A stretch of 34,964 nucleotides of DNA from Frankiales bacterium (GCA_025965475.1 JAOPWV010000005.1:1-34964), one strand, 5' to 3'. Shown: positions 1 through 9,016, counted from the first letter of the stretch. Translations and numbers: made by a program. Notes: generated by a model from the sequence alone, not told the origin.

Positions 1-1
1 C

Positions 2-181
2 GCGGCCAGGCGGGCGGCAGCTGCCGTCGCAGCCGGTCTGCTCAGCTGCCGGCTGGACGGGGACGTGGCCGACGTCGTGGTGGTCCTGCGGCCACCGGGC
101 CCGCTGGGAGGCCTCGGCCAAGCCACGTCGCGGGCCAGGGCCGGTCCGGCGGCTGAGACGGCAGCCCGGCCGGCCGGGTAG
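2..181 (+). CDS. TadE-like pilus-assembly/secretion protein, C-terminal fragment (5' end outside window)
   Basis: An open frame of 59 codons enters from the left edge and ends at TAG 179-181. It is Ala-rich and contains the segments GLLSCRLDGDVADVVV and a tail rich in Ala/Arg, which resembles the C-terminus of the Rv3654c-type TadE-like proteins of actinobacterial Tad (Flp) pilus loci. The context agrees: in actinobacteria this family lies close to an MrfA-like helicase, as here, about 1.4 kb away. No catalytic motif is expected in this family. Only the last third of the protein is visible, so the call rests on composition, the short conserved segment and neighbourhood. It could be another Ala-rich C-terminus. 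Confidence 0.45.
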   Translation, partial: AARRAAAAVAAGLLSCRLDGDVADVVVVLRPPGPLGGLGQATSRARAGPAAETAARPAG

Positions 182-323
182 CCGCGGCCAGGAGCCGGCC
201 GCCCGGGTGAGAGACCGCCCGACCGCTCGACCTGGTACACGTGGTGACGGCGCGTAACGTCCCGGATGGTCCCGTTGCGTCGGGCCCAGAGCCTGCGGTC
301 CGAGCAGCGGGAGGCAGACCGGC

Positions 324-1088
324 ATGCAGCCGTCGTTCGTCGTCCCGCCGGTGCCGGCGGTCCCCCGGGCGTTCCGCGCCCTGCTCGGCGACGCGCTGCG
401 CCGGCCGGGCGGACGGCGCTGCGTCTCGGTGCTGTCGATGGTGCTCTTCGTCGCGGGCATCGCGATGTTCGCCTACCCGGTCGGCACCGACCTCTACGGC
501 GGCTACCGACAGCAGCATCTCCAGCAGCAGGTGCAGGGCGGCTTCGACGACCCGGTCGTCCAGCACACCTACCGCCAGCGCAAGGTGGCCGTCGGGGACG
601 GCCTCACCCTGCTGCGCATCCCGAAGATCGGCGTCAAGGTGCTCGTCGTCGAGGGGACCACGCAGGACGCCCTGCGGGCCGGTGCGGGCCACTACCCGGG
701 TACGCCGCTGCCGGGCGACGCCGGCAACGTCGCCATCGCGGGCCACCGCACGACGTACGGCCGGCCGTTCAACCGGCTCGACGAGCTCGGCCCGGGCGAC
801 GAGCTGACGCTCGAGACGCCGCTCGGGACCTACACGTACCGCGCGGTGCCCGCGTTCGGCGGACACGCCAACCCGTGGGTCGTCGTACCGACCGACTTCT
901 CGGTGGTCAGCCAGAGCACCGGGCATCTGCTGACGCTGACCACGTGCAACCCCAAGGGCAGCGCGAGCCAGCGCCTGATCCTGCGGTTCGCGCTCGTCGC
1001 CGGCCGCCCCAAGGCGCCCGCCGCGCAACCGGACGCCACCGACAGCACGACGCCCGCCGGAGAACCGACGGGCGCCGCACGAGGCTGA
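324..1088 (+). CDS. Class E-type sortase (membrane-anchored transpeptidase)
   Basis: This is a 254-aa sortase that would cleave a sorting signal on secreted proteins and attach them to the cell wall or to other subunits, acting on the outer face of the membrane. One N-terminal membrane segment (about residues 33-52) is followed by the sortase barrel. The catalytic triad is visible: His141 in GHRTTYG, Cys208 in TLTTCNP and Arg217 in SQRLIL. The spacing and the TLTTCNP motif fit class E enzymes of actinobacteria. The tail after residue 228 is Pro/Ala/Thr-rich and probably disordered. The ATG at 324 has GGAGG at 310-314. No LPXTG/LAXTG substrate lies next to it, so the substrate is unknown. The gene converges on the minus-strand LapA-like gene. 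Confidence 0.88.
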   Translation: MQPSFVVPPVPAVPRAFRALLGDALRRPGGRRCVSVLSMVLFVAGIAMFAYPVGTDLYGGYRQQHLQQQVQGGFDDPVVQHTYRQRKVAVGDGLTLLRIPKIGVKVLVVEGTTQDALRAGAGHYPGTPLPGDAGNVAIAGHRTTYGRPFNRLDELGPGDELTLETPLGTYTYRAVPAFGGHANPWVVVPTDFSVVSQSTGHLLTLTTCNPKGSASQRLILRFALVAGRPKAPAAQPDATDSTTPAGEPTGAARG

Positions 1089-1107
1089 CGTGGACAGCTG
1101 ATCAGGG

Positions 1108-1545
1108 CTACCGGTGGAACAGTCCCGGCCGGCTGCTCTCGGCCGGGACATCGGTACGTACCGCGTGCCGTCCGGCCGTGTTGCCGTCGGCCGGGTCGGG
1201 AGAGACCGGGGCGGCCTCCAGACGCGCGGTGCGTTCGTGTTCGAGCTCCGCCTGCAGCCGCGCGTTCTCCTCGGCGAGGGTCTCGCGCTCGTCGTGCACG
1301 TCCCGGACCTCCCGCTTGAGGCCGACCCGCTTGGACCGCCGGCGGGTGGCGCCGGCCAGCATGATCGCCAGGCCGAGGCCGAACACGACGCCGGTGATGG
1401 CGCCGACGAGGAACAGGCCGCCGAGCGAGACGTTCGACAGCGACACCCCGAAGGCCGAGGCGGCCACCGGGTCGGTGTTGGACAGCACGACGCCTGCGGT
1501 GAGCAGGCCGGACAGCACGATCAGGACGAGACCGAGGGCAACCAC
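1108..1545 (-). CDS. LapA-like small membrane protein with cytoplasmic coiled coil
   Basis: This protein of about 145 aa has two hydrophobic helices near the N-terminus (LGLVLIVLSGLLTAGVVL and LGGLFLVGAITGVVFGLGL) separated by a short loop with SNTDPV. A basic stretch (RRRSKR) and a heptad-like Glu/Arg-rich coiled coil with the segment RETLAEENARLQAELEHER follow. This is the architecture of the LapA/YciS (DUF1049) domain, a membrane scaffold protein in other bacteria; its actinobacterial role is not known. I chose GTG 1545 because the first helix starts immediately after it; an AGGAGG lies about 30 nt upstream with no usual start codon at the ideal distance, so the start is uncertain. It ends in TAG. 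It lies 37 bp downstream of the helicase gene on the same strand and may be co-transcribed. Confidence 0.6.
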   Translation of the reverse strand: MVALGLVLIVLSGLLTAGVVLSNTDPVAASAFGVSLSNVSLGGLFLVGAITGVVFGLGLAIMLAGATRRRSKRVGLKREVRDVHDERETLAEENARLQAELEHERTARLEAAPVSPDPADGNTAGRHAVRTDVPAESSRPGLFHR

Positions 1546-1582
1546 GGCGGGCTCCAGACGTAGACGGACAGTTGCCGTCCTC

Positions 1583-3898
1583 CTACCCCGCGGAAGCCGT
1601 CGCCAGACCGGTCGCGAGAACCGCGTCCAGGAACCGCACCGCACCGGCCTTGTCCAGCGGCTCGTTGCCGTTGCCGCACTTGGGCGACTGCACGCAGGAC
1701 GGGCAGCCGGTCGTGCACTCGCAGGAGGCGATGGCGTCCCGGGTGGCCTGCAGCCAGGCGGCGCCACGGGCGTAGCCGCGCTCGGCGAATCCGGCCCCGC
1801 CCGGATGCCCGTCGTACACGAACACCGTGCACTCGCCGGTGTCCTCGTGCAGCGCGGTCGAGACACCGCCGATGTCCCAGCGGTCGCAGGTCGCGAACAG
1901 GGGGAGCAGGCCGATGGCCGCGTGCTCAGCCGCGTGCGCGGCGCCCGGCACGTCGGCCCACTCCAGCCCGGCCTGCGTCAGGACCTCCGCGGGCACCGTG
2001 TACCAGACCGAGCGCGTCCGGAGCTCGCGCGGCGGCAGGTCCAGCGGCTCCTCGCCGAGCACCTCGCCGCTGCCGAGCCGCTTGCGCAGGAACGACACGA
2101 CCTGGTTGGTCACGTCGACCGTGCCGAACGAGAGCGTCACCCCCTCATACGACGCGCTGCGGAGAGTCTCGACGACGCGGATGTCGGTCACGTCCCGGGC
2201 GGACGTCGAGTAGTCGGGGTCGTCCGGCCGGACCAGCGCGACCGACTCCTCGAGGTCGAGCCGCTCGACGACGTAGGTCTCGCCCTGGTGCAGCTAGACC
2301 GCGCCGGTCTGCGCCTGCCCGTGCGCGGACGACGCGTCGACGGTCCCCAGCAACCGCCCGGTCCCGCTCTCGACCAGGCGTACCGGCGGGCCGCCGGCGC
2401 CGCGGATGTCCACCTCGGGCCGTTCGCGGGACGTCCAGAACCAGCCCTTCGGCCGCGACCGGAGCACCCCCCGGCGTACGAGGTCGGCGAGCAGCAGCTT
2501 CACCTCGTCCGGGTCCCCGAACAGCGGCAGGTCGGCCTCCGTCAGCGGGAGCTCGGCGGCGGCGCAGCACAGGTGCGGGCCGAGCACGTACGGGTTGGAC
2601 GGGTCGAGCACGGTCGTCTCGACGGGCCGACCGAACAGCGCCTCCGGGTGATGCACGAGGTAGGTGTCGAGCGGGTCGTCCCGGGCGACGAAGACCGCCA
2701 GCGCACCCTGACCGGCGCGGCCGGCGCGGCCGGCCTGCTGCCAGACCGAGGCGACGGTCCCCGGCCAGCCGGTCAGGACGACCGCGTCCAGCCCCGCCAC
2801 GTCCACGCCGAGCTCCAGCGCGTTCGTCGCCGCGACGCCCAGCAGGTCGCCGGACTGCAGGCGCCGCTCGAGCTCCCGGCGCTCCTCGGGCAGGTAGCCG
2901 CCGCGATAGGCGGCCACCCGGGAGCCGAGCTCCGGGGCCGCCTCGAGCAGCGCGCGGCGCGCGTTCATGGCCACCGACTCCGCGCCGCGCCGGGACCGGA
3001 CGAAGGTGATCGTCCGGGCGCCCTCGATGACCAGGTCGGCGAGCAGGTCGCCGGTCTCCGCGGTGGCGGACCGGCGGACCGGTGCGCCGTGCTCGCCGCC
3101 GTAGTCCGGCATCAGCGGGGGTTCCCAGAGCGCGAACTCGGTGGCCCCGCGCGGGGACGCATCATCCGTCACCGGGACGACGTCCAGCCCGGTCAGCCGG
3201 CCGGCCGACTCCTCCGGCGAGGACACCGTGGCCGAGGCGAGCAGGAAGACCGGCGAGGCGCCGTACCGCTCGCAGATCCGGCGCAGCCGCCGCAGGACGT
3301 GCGCGACGTGCGAGCCGAAGACCCCCCGGTAGGTGTGGCACTCGTCGATGACGACGTACTTCAGGCCGCGCAGGAAGGTGGCCCAGTCGGCGTGCCGCGG
3401 CAGGATCCCGCGGTGCAGCATGTCCGGGTTCGTCAGCACCAGCCGGCCGTGCCGGCGAACCCAGTCCCGCTCCTCGCGGGGGGTGTCGCCGTCGTACGTC
3501 GCGGCGCGGACGGCCATCAGGTTCAAGGCGCGTACGGCGCGCAGCTGGTCCGTGGCGAGCGCCTTGGTGGGGGACAGGTACAGCGCGGTCGCCCGCTCGT
3601 CCTCCAGCTGCGACGACAGCACGGGCAACAGGTAGGCGAGCGACTTGCCGCTCGCGGTCCCGGTGGCGATCACGACGGAGGACCCGCCGCGCGCCAGGTT
3701 CGCCGCCTGGGCCTGGTGCTCCCACGGCGCGGGAACGCCGGCGTTCCGGAGCCGGTCCACGAGCAGCGGGGCCGCCCACTCCGGCCACTCCGCCGTTCGC
3801 CCCACGCGCGGCCGGACATGCTCGACGTGCGTCACGCGCTCGCCCCGGGTGGGGTCGCGGACCAGGCGTCCCAGCAAGGTTTCCGGCAGGCTCGTCAC
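1583..3898 (-). CDS. MrfA/Hrq1-type DEAH-family DNA helicase with DUF1998 domain, interrupted by in-frame TAG at codon 535
   Basis: This encodes a superfamily 2 helicase of the MrfA/Hrq1 group, linked in other organisms to repair of DNA cross-links and bulky adducts. From GTG 3898 the frame has Walker A ATGTASGKS (78-86), the Walker B DECH box (185-188, followed by TYRG), motif III SATVSSP and motif VI QQAGRAGRAG. The DUF1998 part follows, with the zinc-type pattern C-x3-C-x2-C-x5-C at residues 728, 732, 735 and 741 and the family segment SPKCGNGN. Total length is 771 codons, normal for the family. The frame is continuous except for TAG at 2294-2296, between GAV and LHQGETYVV, where relatives usually have Tyr. 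As read, the product splits into a 534-aa helicase core and a possible 202-aa DUF1998 fragment (GTG 2191). Its true stop is also TAG. Confidence 0.85.
2294..2296 (-). other. In-frame amber (TAG) codon inside the helicase gene
   Basis: The coding strand reads GCC GTC TAG CTG CAC CAG GGC, that is A-V-stop-L-H-Q-G. The frame is intact on both sides and both halves are typical of the family. Relatives usually carry Tyr here, so one base change from TAC explains it. It may be a sequencing or assembly error, a recent null allele or a readthrough site. Confidence 0.9.
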
Positions 3899-4013
3899 GA
3901 CCGGGCCATTGTCCCTGCTGCTGGCGCGGGCAGCACGGACGATGGCCGGCGCGCGCTTGCGGTTAGATCTTGGGTGCCCGGGTACGGCAGTGCCGGGGTC
4001 CCGGTGGGAGCCT

Positions 4014-4070
4014 GATACTCGTACGTCACAACCGGGGGGCGGGAGCGCCCTCCGACTGCTGCATGGAGGA
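4014..4070 (+). promoter_or_regulatory. bldG leader: possible -10 (GATACT) and strong ribosome binding site
   Basis: The 177-bp region between the divergent helicase and bldG genes holds a -10-like GATACT at 4014-4019 and a clear GGAGGA at 4065-4070, five bases before GTG 4076. The ribosome binding site is firm and decides the bldG start. The -10 has no convincing -35 partner and is tentative. Confidence 0.35.
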
Positions 4071-4075
4071 AAGCC

Positions 4076-4417
4076 GTGGACCTGTCCCTGTCGACCCGTA
4101 CCGAGGGTGACCGCACCGTCGTGGTCGTGGGTGGCGAGATCGACGTCTACACGGCGCCGAAGCTCCGAGAGCAGCTCATCGACCTGGTCAGCAGTGGTCA
4201 GTACCACCTGGTCGTCGACATGGAGGGTGTCGAGTTCCTCGACTCCACCGGCCTCGGTGTCCTGGTCGGCGGGCTCAAGCGCGTGCGCGCCCACGAGGGC
4301 TCGCTGCGTCTCGTGTGCACCCAGGAGCGCATCCTGAAGATCTTCCGGATCACCGGCCTGACGAAGGTGTTCCCGATCCACGGCTCCGTCGAGGAGGCTG
4401 TGGCGGCTACGGACTGA
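4076..4417 (+). CDS. bldG: Anti-sigma factor antagonist BldG (STAS domain)
   Basis: This is a 113-aa single-domain STAS protein. In Streptomyces BldG is a phosphorylatable anti-anti-sigma factor that binds several anti-sigma kinases and controls development and stress responses in the cytoplasm. The sequence is very close to what I know of Streptomyces BldG along its whole length, including the segments [50 protein letters not shown] and the end [10 protein letters not shown]. The phosphorylatable residue is Ser57 in LDSTGLG. The start is GTG 4076, with GGAGGA five bases upstream. The next gene, 21 bp on, encodes an RsbW-like anti-sigma factor, the same order as bldG-orf3 in Streptomyces. Confidence 0.95.
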   Translation: MDLSLSTRTEGDRTVVVVGGEIDVYTAPKLREQLIDLVSSGQYHLVVDMEGVEFLDSTGLGVLVGGLKRVRAHEGSLRLVCTQERILKIFRITGLTKVFPIHGSVEEAVAATD

Positions 4418-4438
4418 CGTCCGAGCCCCCACCCGCAG

Positions 4439-4915
4439 ATGGCACACGTCGAGCTCACGCTCAGCCCGCTACCCGCGCACGTACGTACCGTGCGTCTCGT
4501 CGCCGTCGCCGCCGCGCGGCGGGCGGGGCTCGAGGCCGGCCTCGTCGACGAGCTGCGTCTCGCCCTGGGCGAGGCGTGCTCGCGCGCGGTGGCCCTGCAC
4601 GCCCGGCATGCGCCGGACGTGCCGGTCTCGGTGCTCGTCACCGACGGCCCGGACGGGCTCACGGTCGAGGTGAGGGACCGTGGCCCCGCCGCCGGGCCGC
4701 TCTCCGGCAACCTGGCCGAAGAGATGCTCGACAACGCCGACGAGCCCGATGGGCTCGTTGATCCCGATGTGGCTCTGGCGGTCCTGTCCGGACTCGTCGA
4801 CGACTGCGACATCGCGGTGCGCCCGGACGGGACGACGGTCACCATGCGGTGGCCGCTGCCGCCGCCGGTACTCGGTGTCGCCGGCCCCGGATCGACGGCC
4901 GTCGCGCAGGCCTGA
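4439..4915 (+). CDS. Anti-sigma regulatory factor / serine kinase-like ATPase (RsbW type, BldG partner)
   Basis: This 158-aa protein has a GHKL/HATPase fold. It shows a helix with the N-box pattern DELRLALGEACSRAV (residues about 35-49) and a D/G1-box-like VEVRDRGP (about 76-83), followed by a C-terminal segment with GTTVTMRWPL. Members sequester sigma factors and phosphorylate STAS partners. It lies 21 bp downstream of bldG in the same direction, as orf3 does in Streptomyces, so it probably binds BldG. No sigma factor gene is adjacent, so its sigma target lies elsewhere. The second glycine-rich ATP-lid box is weak, so kinase activity is inferred rather than shown. Confidence 0.85.
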   Translation: MAHVELTLSPLPAHVRTVRLVAVAAARRAGLEAGLVDELRLALGEACSRAVALHARHAPDVPVSVLVTDGPDGLTVEVRDRGPAAGPLSGNLAEEMLDNADEPDGLVDPDVALAVLSGLVDDCDIAVRPDGTTVTMRWPLPPPVLGVAGPGSTAVAQA

Positions 4916-5079
4916 CCGCCTGGCGTACTGCCCCTCCTGACCCGCCTCAGGGTGATCTGGACCACACCCGGTTGATCACGCCTGGTACGACGGCCGTTAT
5001 GCTCCCGCCGCTCGTCCCCCGGCCGCGCTGAGCGCGGCCGAACGCGTGATGCCTGCGGGCGACCGTCGGCACCCATACC

Positions 5080-5085
5080 AGGAGG
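5080..5085 (+). promoter_or_regulatory. Ribosome binding site AGGAGG deciding the hppA start
   Basis: AGGAGG is followed by two ATGs in different frames, at 5086 and 5090. Only ATG 5090 opens the pyrophosphatase frame, so translation should start there. I see no firm promoter in the 174-bp upstream gap; a TATGCT at 4998-5003 lies 20 bp from a TTGATC, which is too wide. Confidence 0.7.
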
Positions 5086-5089
5086 ATGC

Positions 5090-7387
5090 ATGCGCTCGCT
5101 CACCCTCGCCGCCGGCGGGGATCGTCTCGCCTCACTCGCAGATGGCGATCGTTCGATCGTCGTCGCCGTCCTTCTCGCCTCCCTCGTGGCGCTCGTCTTC
5201 GCCGCCGTCTTCGCCCGGGAGGTCCTTGCCGCCGAGCAGGGTCCCGAGCGGATGCGGGAGATCTCCCGAGCCGTCCAGGAGGGGGCCGCGGCGTACCTGT
5301 CCCGGCAGTTCCGCACGCTGGCGATCTTCGCCGGTCTCGTCTTCCTGCTCCTGTTCCTGCTGCCCGCCCACGACACCAGCGTCCGGGTCGGCCGCTCCGT
5401 GTTCTTCCTGGTCGGCGCCGGCTTCTCCGCGCTGGTCGGCTTCATCGGGATGACCCTCGCGACCCGCGCCAACGTCCGCGTGGCGCACGCCGCCAACACG
5501 ACCGGCACCAAGCGCGCGCTGCGCATCGCGTTCCGCTCCGGCGGCGTGGTCGGCATGTTCACCATCGGCCTGGGCCTGCTCGGCGCGTCCGTCGTACTGC
5601 TGGCCTACAACAACTACGCGCCCGAGGTCCTCGAGGGCTTCGGCTTCGGTGGCGCGCTGCTCGCGATGTTCATGCGCGTCGGCGGTGGCATCTTCACGAA
5701 GGCCGCGGACGTCGGCGCCGACCTGGTCGGCAAGGTCGAGCAGGGCATCCCCGAGGACGATCCGCGCAACGCCGCCACGATCGCCGACAACGTCGGTGAC
5801 AACGTCGGTGACTGCGCGGGCATGGCCGCCGACCTCTTCGAGTCGTACGCCGTCACGCTCGTCGCGGCCCTGATCCTCGGCCAGGCGGCCTTCGGCTCCG
5901 AGGGCCTCGTCTTCCCGCTGATCGTGCCGGCCATCGGTGTCATCACCGCGCTGGTCGGCATCTACGCCACGGCCCCCCGCGACAGCGACCGCACGGGCAT
6001 GAGCGCCATCAACCGCGGGTTCTTCCTGTCGGCGATCGTCTCCGCGGTCCTCGTGGCCGTCGCGGCGTACAGCTACCTGCCGAGCACCTTCGCGGGGCTG
6101 CACGGCGGCACCACGAGCGACCGCGACCCGCGTCTGATCGCCGTGGTCGCCGTCATCATCGGCATCGTCCTGGCCAGCCTCATCCAGGTCCTGACCGGCT
6201 ACTTCACCGAGACTGCCCGCAAGCCGGTGCGGGAGATCGGCCGGTCGTCGCTGACCGGTCCGGCGACGGTGATCCTGGCCGGCATCTCGGTGGGCCTCGA
6301 GTCCGCCGTCTACTCGGCCATCCTCATCGGCGGTGCGGTCTACGCCGCCTTCCTGCTCGGCGGCGGATCCACCGTCGTGGCGCTGTTCGCAGTCGCGCTG
6401 GCCGGGACCGGGCTGCTCACGACGGTCGGCGTCATCGTCGCGATGGACACCTTCGGCCCGATCAGCGACAACGCGCAGGGCATCGCCGAGATGTCCGGCG
6501 AGGTCGGCGAGGAGGGCGCCCTGGTCCTGACCAGCCTGGACGCGGTCGGCAACACGACCAAGGCGATCACCAAGGGCATCGCGATCGCCACCGCCGTCCT
6601 CGCGGCGACCGCGCTGTTCGGCTCCTTCCGCACGTCGGTCGAGCGGGCGCTCGTCACCGCTGGGCGCAGTGCCAACGACTTCTCGCTGTCGATCGAGAAG
6701 CCGAACCTGCTGTTCGGCCTCATCATCGGCGCGTCCGTCGTGTTCCTGTTCTCCGGGCTGGCCATCAGCGCGGTGTCCCGCGCGGCCGGGCGGGTGGTCT
6801 TCGAGGTACGCGAGCAGTTCCGCACCCACCCGGGCATCATGACCTTCGACGAGAAGCCCGACTACGCCCGCGTCGTCGACATCTGCACGAAGGACTCGCT
6901 GCGTGAGCTCGCGACGCCCGGTCTGCTCGCGGTCCTGGCGCCGATCTCGGTCGGGTTCGCCCTCGGCTACGCGCCGCTCGGTGCCTTCCTCGCCGGCGCC
7001 ATCGCGGCCGGTGTCCTCATGGCCGTCTTCCTGTCCAACTCGGGCGGAGCCTGGGACAACGCCAAGAAGCTCATCGAGGACGGCACGCACGGCGGCAAGG
7101 GGTCGCCGGCGCACGAGGCGACCATCATCGGCGACACCGTCGGGGACCCGTTCAAGGACACCGCCGGGCCGGCCCTCAACCCGCTGATCAAGGTGATGAA
7201 CCTGGTCGCCCTGCTCATCGCCCCGAGCGTCGTGAAGTACGGCATCGGCGCCGACGCGAACCTCGGCGTCCGGTTCGTGATCGCCGCGATCGCCATCCTC
7301 GGCATCGTCGCCGCCGTGACCGTGAGCAACAAGCGCGGCGTCGCGGGGGCGGCCGAGGTGGTCGAGAAGGTCAGCACCTCGGCCTGA
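5090..7387 (+). CDS. hppA: Membrane-bound H+-translocating pyrophosphatase, K+-insensitive type
   Basis: This 765-aa protein couples hydrolysis of pyrophosphate to proton export across the membrane, with many membrane helices. The signature active-site stretch is present: DVGADLVGKVE (207-217), then EDDPRNAATIADNVGDNVGD (222-241). A second acidic motif, GDTVGDPFKDTAGPALNP, lies near the C-terminus. Lys491 in GNTTKAITKG occupies the position that is Lys in K+-insensitive, proton-pumping enzymes and Ala in K+-dependent ones. Length is normal for the family. The start is ATG 5090 after AGGAGG. The gene stands alone and is closed by a hairpin at 7405-7450. In actinobacteria the pump recycles pyrophosphate from biosynthesis; its placement here says nothing more specific. 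Confidence 0.96.
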   Translation: MRSLTLAAGGDRLASLADGDRSIVVAVLLASLVALVFAAVFAREVLAAEQGPERMREISRAVQEGAAAYLSRQFRTLAIFAGLVFLLLFLLPAHDTSVRVGRSVFFLVGAGFSALVGFIGMTLATRANVRVAHAANTTGTKRALRIAFRSGGVVGMFTIGLGLLGASVVLLAYNNYAPEVLEGFGFGGALLAMFMRVGGGIFTKAADVGADLVGKVEQGIPEDDPRNAATIADNVGDNVGDCAGMAADLFESYAVTLVAALILGQAAFGSEGLVFPLIVPAIGVITALVGIYATAPRDSDRTGMSAINRGFFLSAIVSAVLVAVAAYSYLPSTFAGLHGGTTSDRDPRLIAVVAVIIGIVLASLIQVLTGYFTETARKPVREIGRSSLTGPATVILAGISVGLESAVYSAILIGGAVYAAFLLGGGSTVVALFAVALAGTGLLTTVGVIVAMDTFGPISDNAQGIAEMSGEVGEEGALVLTSLDAVGNTTKAITKGIAIATAVLAATALFGSFRTSVERALVTAGRSANDFSLSIEKPNLLFGLIIGASVVFLFSGLAISAVSRAAGRVVFEVREQFRTHPGIMTFDEKPDYARVVDICTKDSLRELATPGLLAVLAPISVGFALGYAPLGAFLAGAIAAGVLMAVFLSNSGGAWDNAKKLIEDGTHGGKGSPAHEATIIGDTVGDPFKDTAGPALNPLIKVMNLVALLIAPSVVKYGIGADANLGVRFVIAAIAILGIVAAVTVSNKRGVAGAAEVVEKVSTSA

Positions 7388-7404
7388 CCTCCGCAGGTCC
7401 CGTC

Positions 7405-7450
7405 CACAGGGCCCGCTTCCCCGTCGTACGGCGGTGGAGCGGGCCTTGTG
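7405..7450 (+). terminator. Intrinsic terminator downstream of hppA
   Basis: An inverted repeat of 13 bases, CACAGGGCCCGCT (7405-7417) and AGCGGGCCTTGTG (7438-7450), pairs with a single G-U, around a 20-nt loop that is itself partly self-complementary. It begins 18 bp after the hppA stop. There is no T-tract, as is common in high-GC actinobacteria. Confidence 0.75.
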
Positions 7451-7530
7451 GCTTCCACGCTCCGTCCTCACACGGATGCACGCTCGGTCTACGCCGCACC
7501 CTGACCCGGTAGCCGTCCGGCCGCTGCCGG

Positions 7531-7546
7531 TAGCGTCCGACCGATG
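7531..7546 (+). promoter_or_regulatory. Possible leaderless promoter of the methyltransferase gene
   Basis: A TANNNT-type -10 element (TAGCGT, 7531-7536) ends seven bases before ATG 7544. Transcription would start at or next to the start codon, the common leaderless arrangement in actinobacteria. No Shine-Dalgarno sequence is visible. No good -35 is seen. Confidence 0.45.
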
Positions 7547-9016
7547 ACCGCGCCGCAGACCGACCCGGCCGACCTGCCCGAGCTCCCCGACCCGGCCGCG
7601 CTGCTGGCGGACGCGCCGCGGATGCGGGACGCGCTCGATCGGGCCGGCTGGTCGCCGGCGGCGCTCGACGACCTCCTCGGGGTCACCGCGCGGACCCACC
7701 TCGACCGGGACGAGCTCGCACCTGTCCTGCGGCGCACCCGGGACGGCAGCCCGCTGTCCACCCTCGCCCGGCTGTTCGTCGCCGGCGTGTCGGTGCCGCC
7801 CGGCGCGGCCGCGGCCGCGGGCGTCCCGGCCTCCTGGCTGCGCCCGGAGGGCGACGGGGTCACCAGTCCGGTCCGGCTGCAGCCGGTCTCCCACGGCGGT
7901 GTCGACGTGACCGCACCGCACGACCCCGGCCGCGCCGCGACAGGCGTCCACCCCGAACAGGTGCTCGGCGTCGGCGCGGCCAGCCTGACGCTGGCGGCCG
8001 CCACCCCCCGTCGCAATGTCGCCCGCACCCTCGACCTGGGCACCGGCTGCGGGGTCCAGGCGCTGTTCGCCGAGGACCACTCGGCGACCGTCGTCGCCAC
8101 CGACCGCAACCCGCGGGCCGTGGCGTTCACGCAGCTCGCGGCGACGCTCGGCGGCGTCGAGCTCGACTCCCGGCAGGGCGACCTGCTCGCGCCGGTGGCC
8201 GGCGAGACGTTCGACCTCGTCGTGTCCAACCCGCCGTTCGTCGTGAGTCCCGGCGCCCGCTACACCTACCGCGACGCGGGCCTCGACGGCGACGAGGTCT
8301 GCCGGCGCCTGGTCCGCGACCTGCCGTCGGTCCTCGCGCCGGGCGGGGTCGCCGTGCTGCTCGTCAACTGGCTGCACGTCGAGGACGAGGACGGCGACGC
8401 CCGGGTCCGGAGCTGGCTCGAGGGCACCGGCTGCGACGGCTGGGTGGTGCAGCGCGAGCTCGCCGCGCCGGAGGACTACGTCACGGCCTGGCTGCGCGAC
8501 ACGGACGAGGGCCCGCACTTCGACGAGCTGTACGACGAGTGGGTGGACTGGTTCCACGCCCGCCGGGTGGAGGCCGTGGCCTTCGGGGTGCTCGCGCTGC
8601 GCCGCCGTACGTCGGGTCAGGCGAAGGTCGTCCTCGACGAGGTCGACCAGCTGGTCGCCCCGACCTGGGGCGAGGAGGTGCTCGACCACTTCGCGCGGCT
8701 CGACGCCCTCGACGGCGACGTCCTCGACCGCGCCTGGCGGCTGCGCGACGACGTCCGGCTGCACCAGGTCGCCGAGCGTGACGACGAGGGCTGGATGGTG
8801 GAGAGCCAGCGTCTGCAGCAGTCCCGTGGGTTGCGCTGGACGGGCGGCACGGACGAACACGGCGCCGCGCTGCTCGCCGCCTGCGACGGCACGATGCCGC
8901 TGCGGACACTGTTCCAGTTGCTCGCCGTCGGCGCCGGGATCCCCGAGCAGGAGGCCGTCGAGCAGGGACTTCCGGTGGTGCAACGTCTTGTGGAGCAAGG
9001 GTTCCTCGTACCCTGA
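7544..9016 (+). CDS. Class I SAM-dependent methyltransferase, N5-glutamine/N6-adenine type
   Basis: This 490-aa protein has a central Rossmann-fold methyltransferase domain: motif I LDLGTGCGVQALFA (163-176), an acidic residue in VVATDRNP (183-190) and the catalytic NPPF (229-232). NPPF/NPPY motifs act on planar amino groups (glutamine in release factors, or adenine/guanine in nucleic acid). Residues 1-120 form an actinobacterial N-terminal extension, and the last 170 or so residues, with RGLRWTGGTDEHGAALLAAC, form a further C-terminal domain that may recognise substrate. The substrate is unknown to me. The gene lies between hppA and topA in its own unit, apparently leaderless. It could be a rRNA or protein methyltransferase. 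Confidence 0.8.
   Translation: MTAPQTDPADLPELPDPAALLADAPRMRDALDRAGWSPAALDDLLGVTARTHLDRDELAPVLRRTRDGSPLSTLARLFVAGVSVPPGAAAAAGVPASWLRPEGDGVTSPVRLQPVSHGGVDVTAPHDPGRAATGVHPEQVLGVGAASLTLAAATPRRNVARTLDLGTGCGVQALFAEDHSATVVATDRNPRAVAFTQLAATLGGVELDSRQGDLLAPVAGETFDLVVSNPPFVVSPGARYTYRDAGLDGDEVCRRLVRDLPSVLAPGGVAVLLVNWLHVEDEDGDARVRSWLEGTGCDGWVVQRELAAPEDYVTAWLRDTDEGPHFDELYDEWVDWFHARRVEAVAFGVLALRRRTSGQAKVVLDEVDQLVAPTWGEEVLDHFARLDALDGDVLDRAWRLRDDVRLHQVAERDDEGWMVESQRLQQSRGLRWTGGTDEHGAALLAACDGTMPLRTLFQLLAVGAGIPEQEAVEQGLPVVQRLVEQGFLVP

Noticed and set aside
266-4015. A 1249-codon open frame on the plus strand across the sortase, LapA-like and helicase region
   Set aside because: Low-complexity Arg/Pro/Ala composition, and it crosses genes on both strands that have clear family motifs; a shadow frame.
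4952-4979. Dyad GTGATC ... GATCAC upstream of hppA as an operator
   Set aside because: Only six bases per arm with a 16-base spacer, and no known regulator motif; too weak to call.
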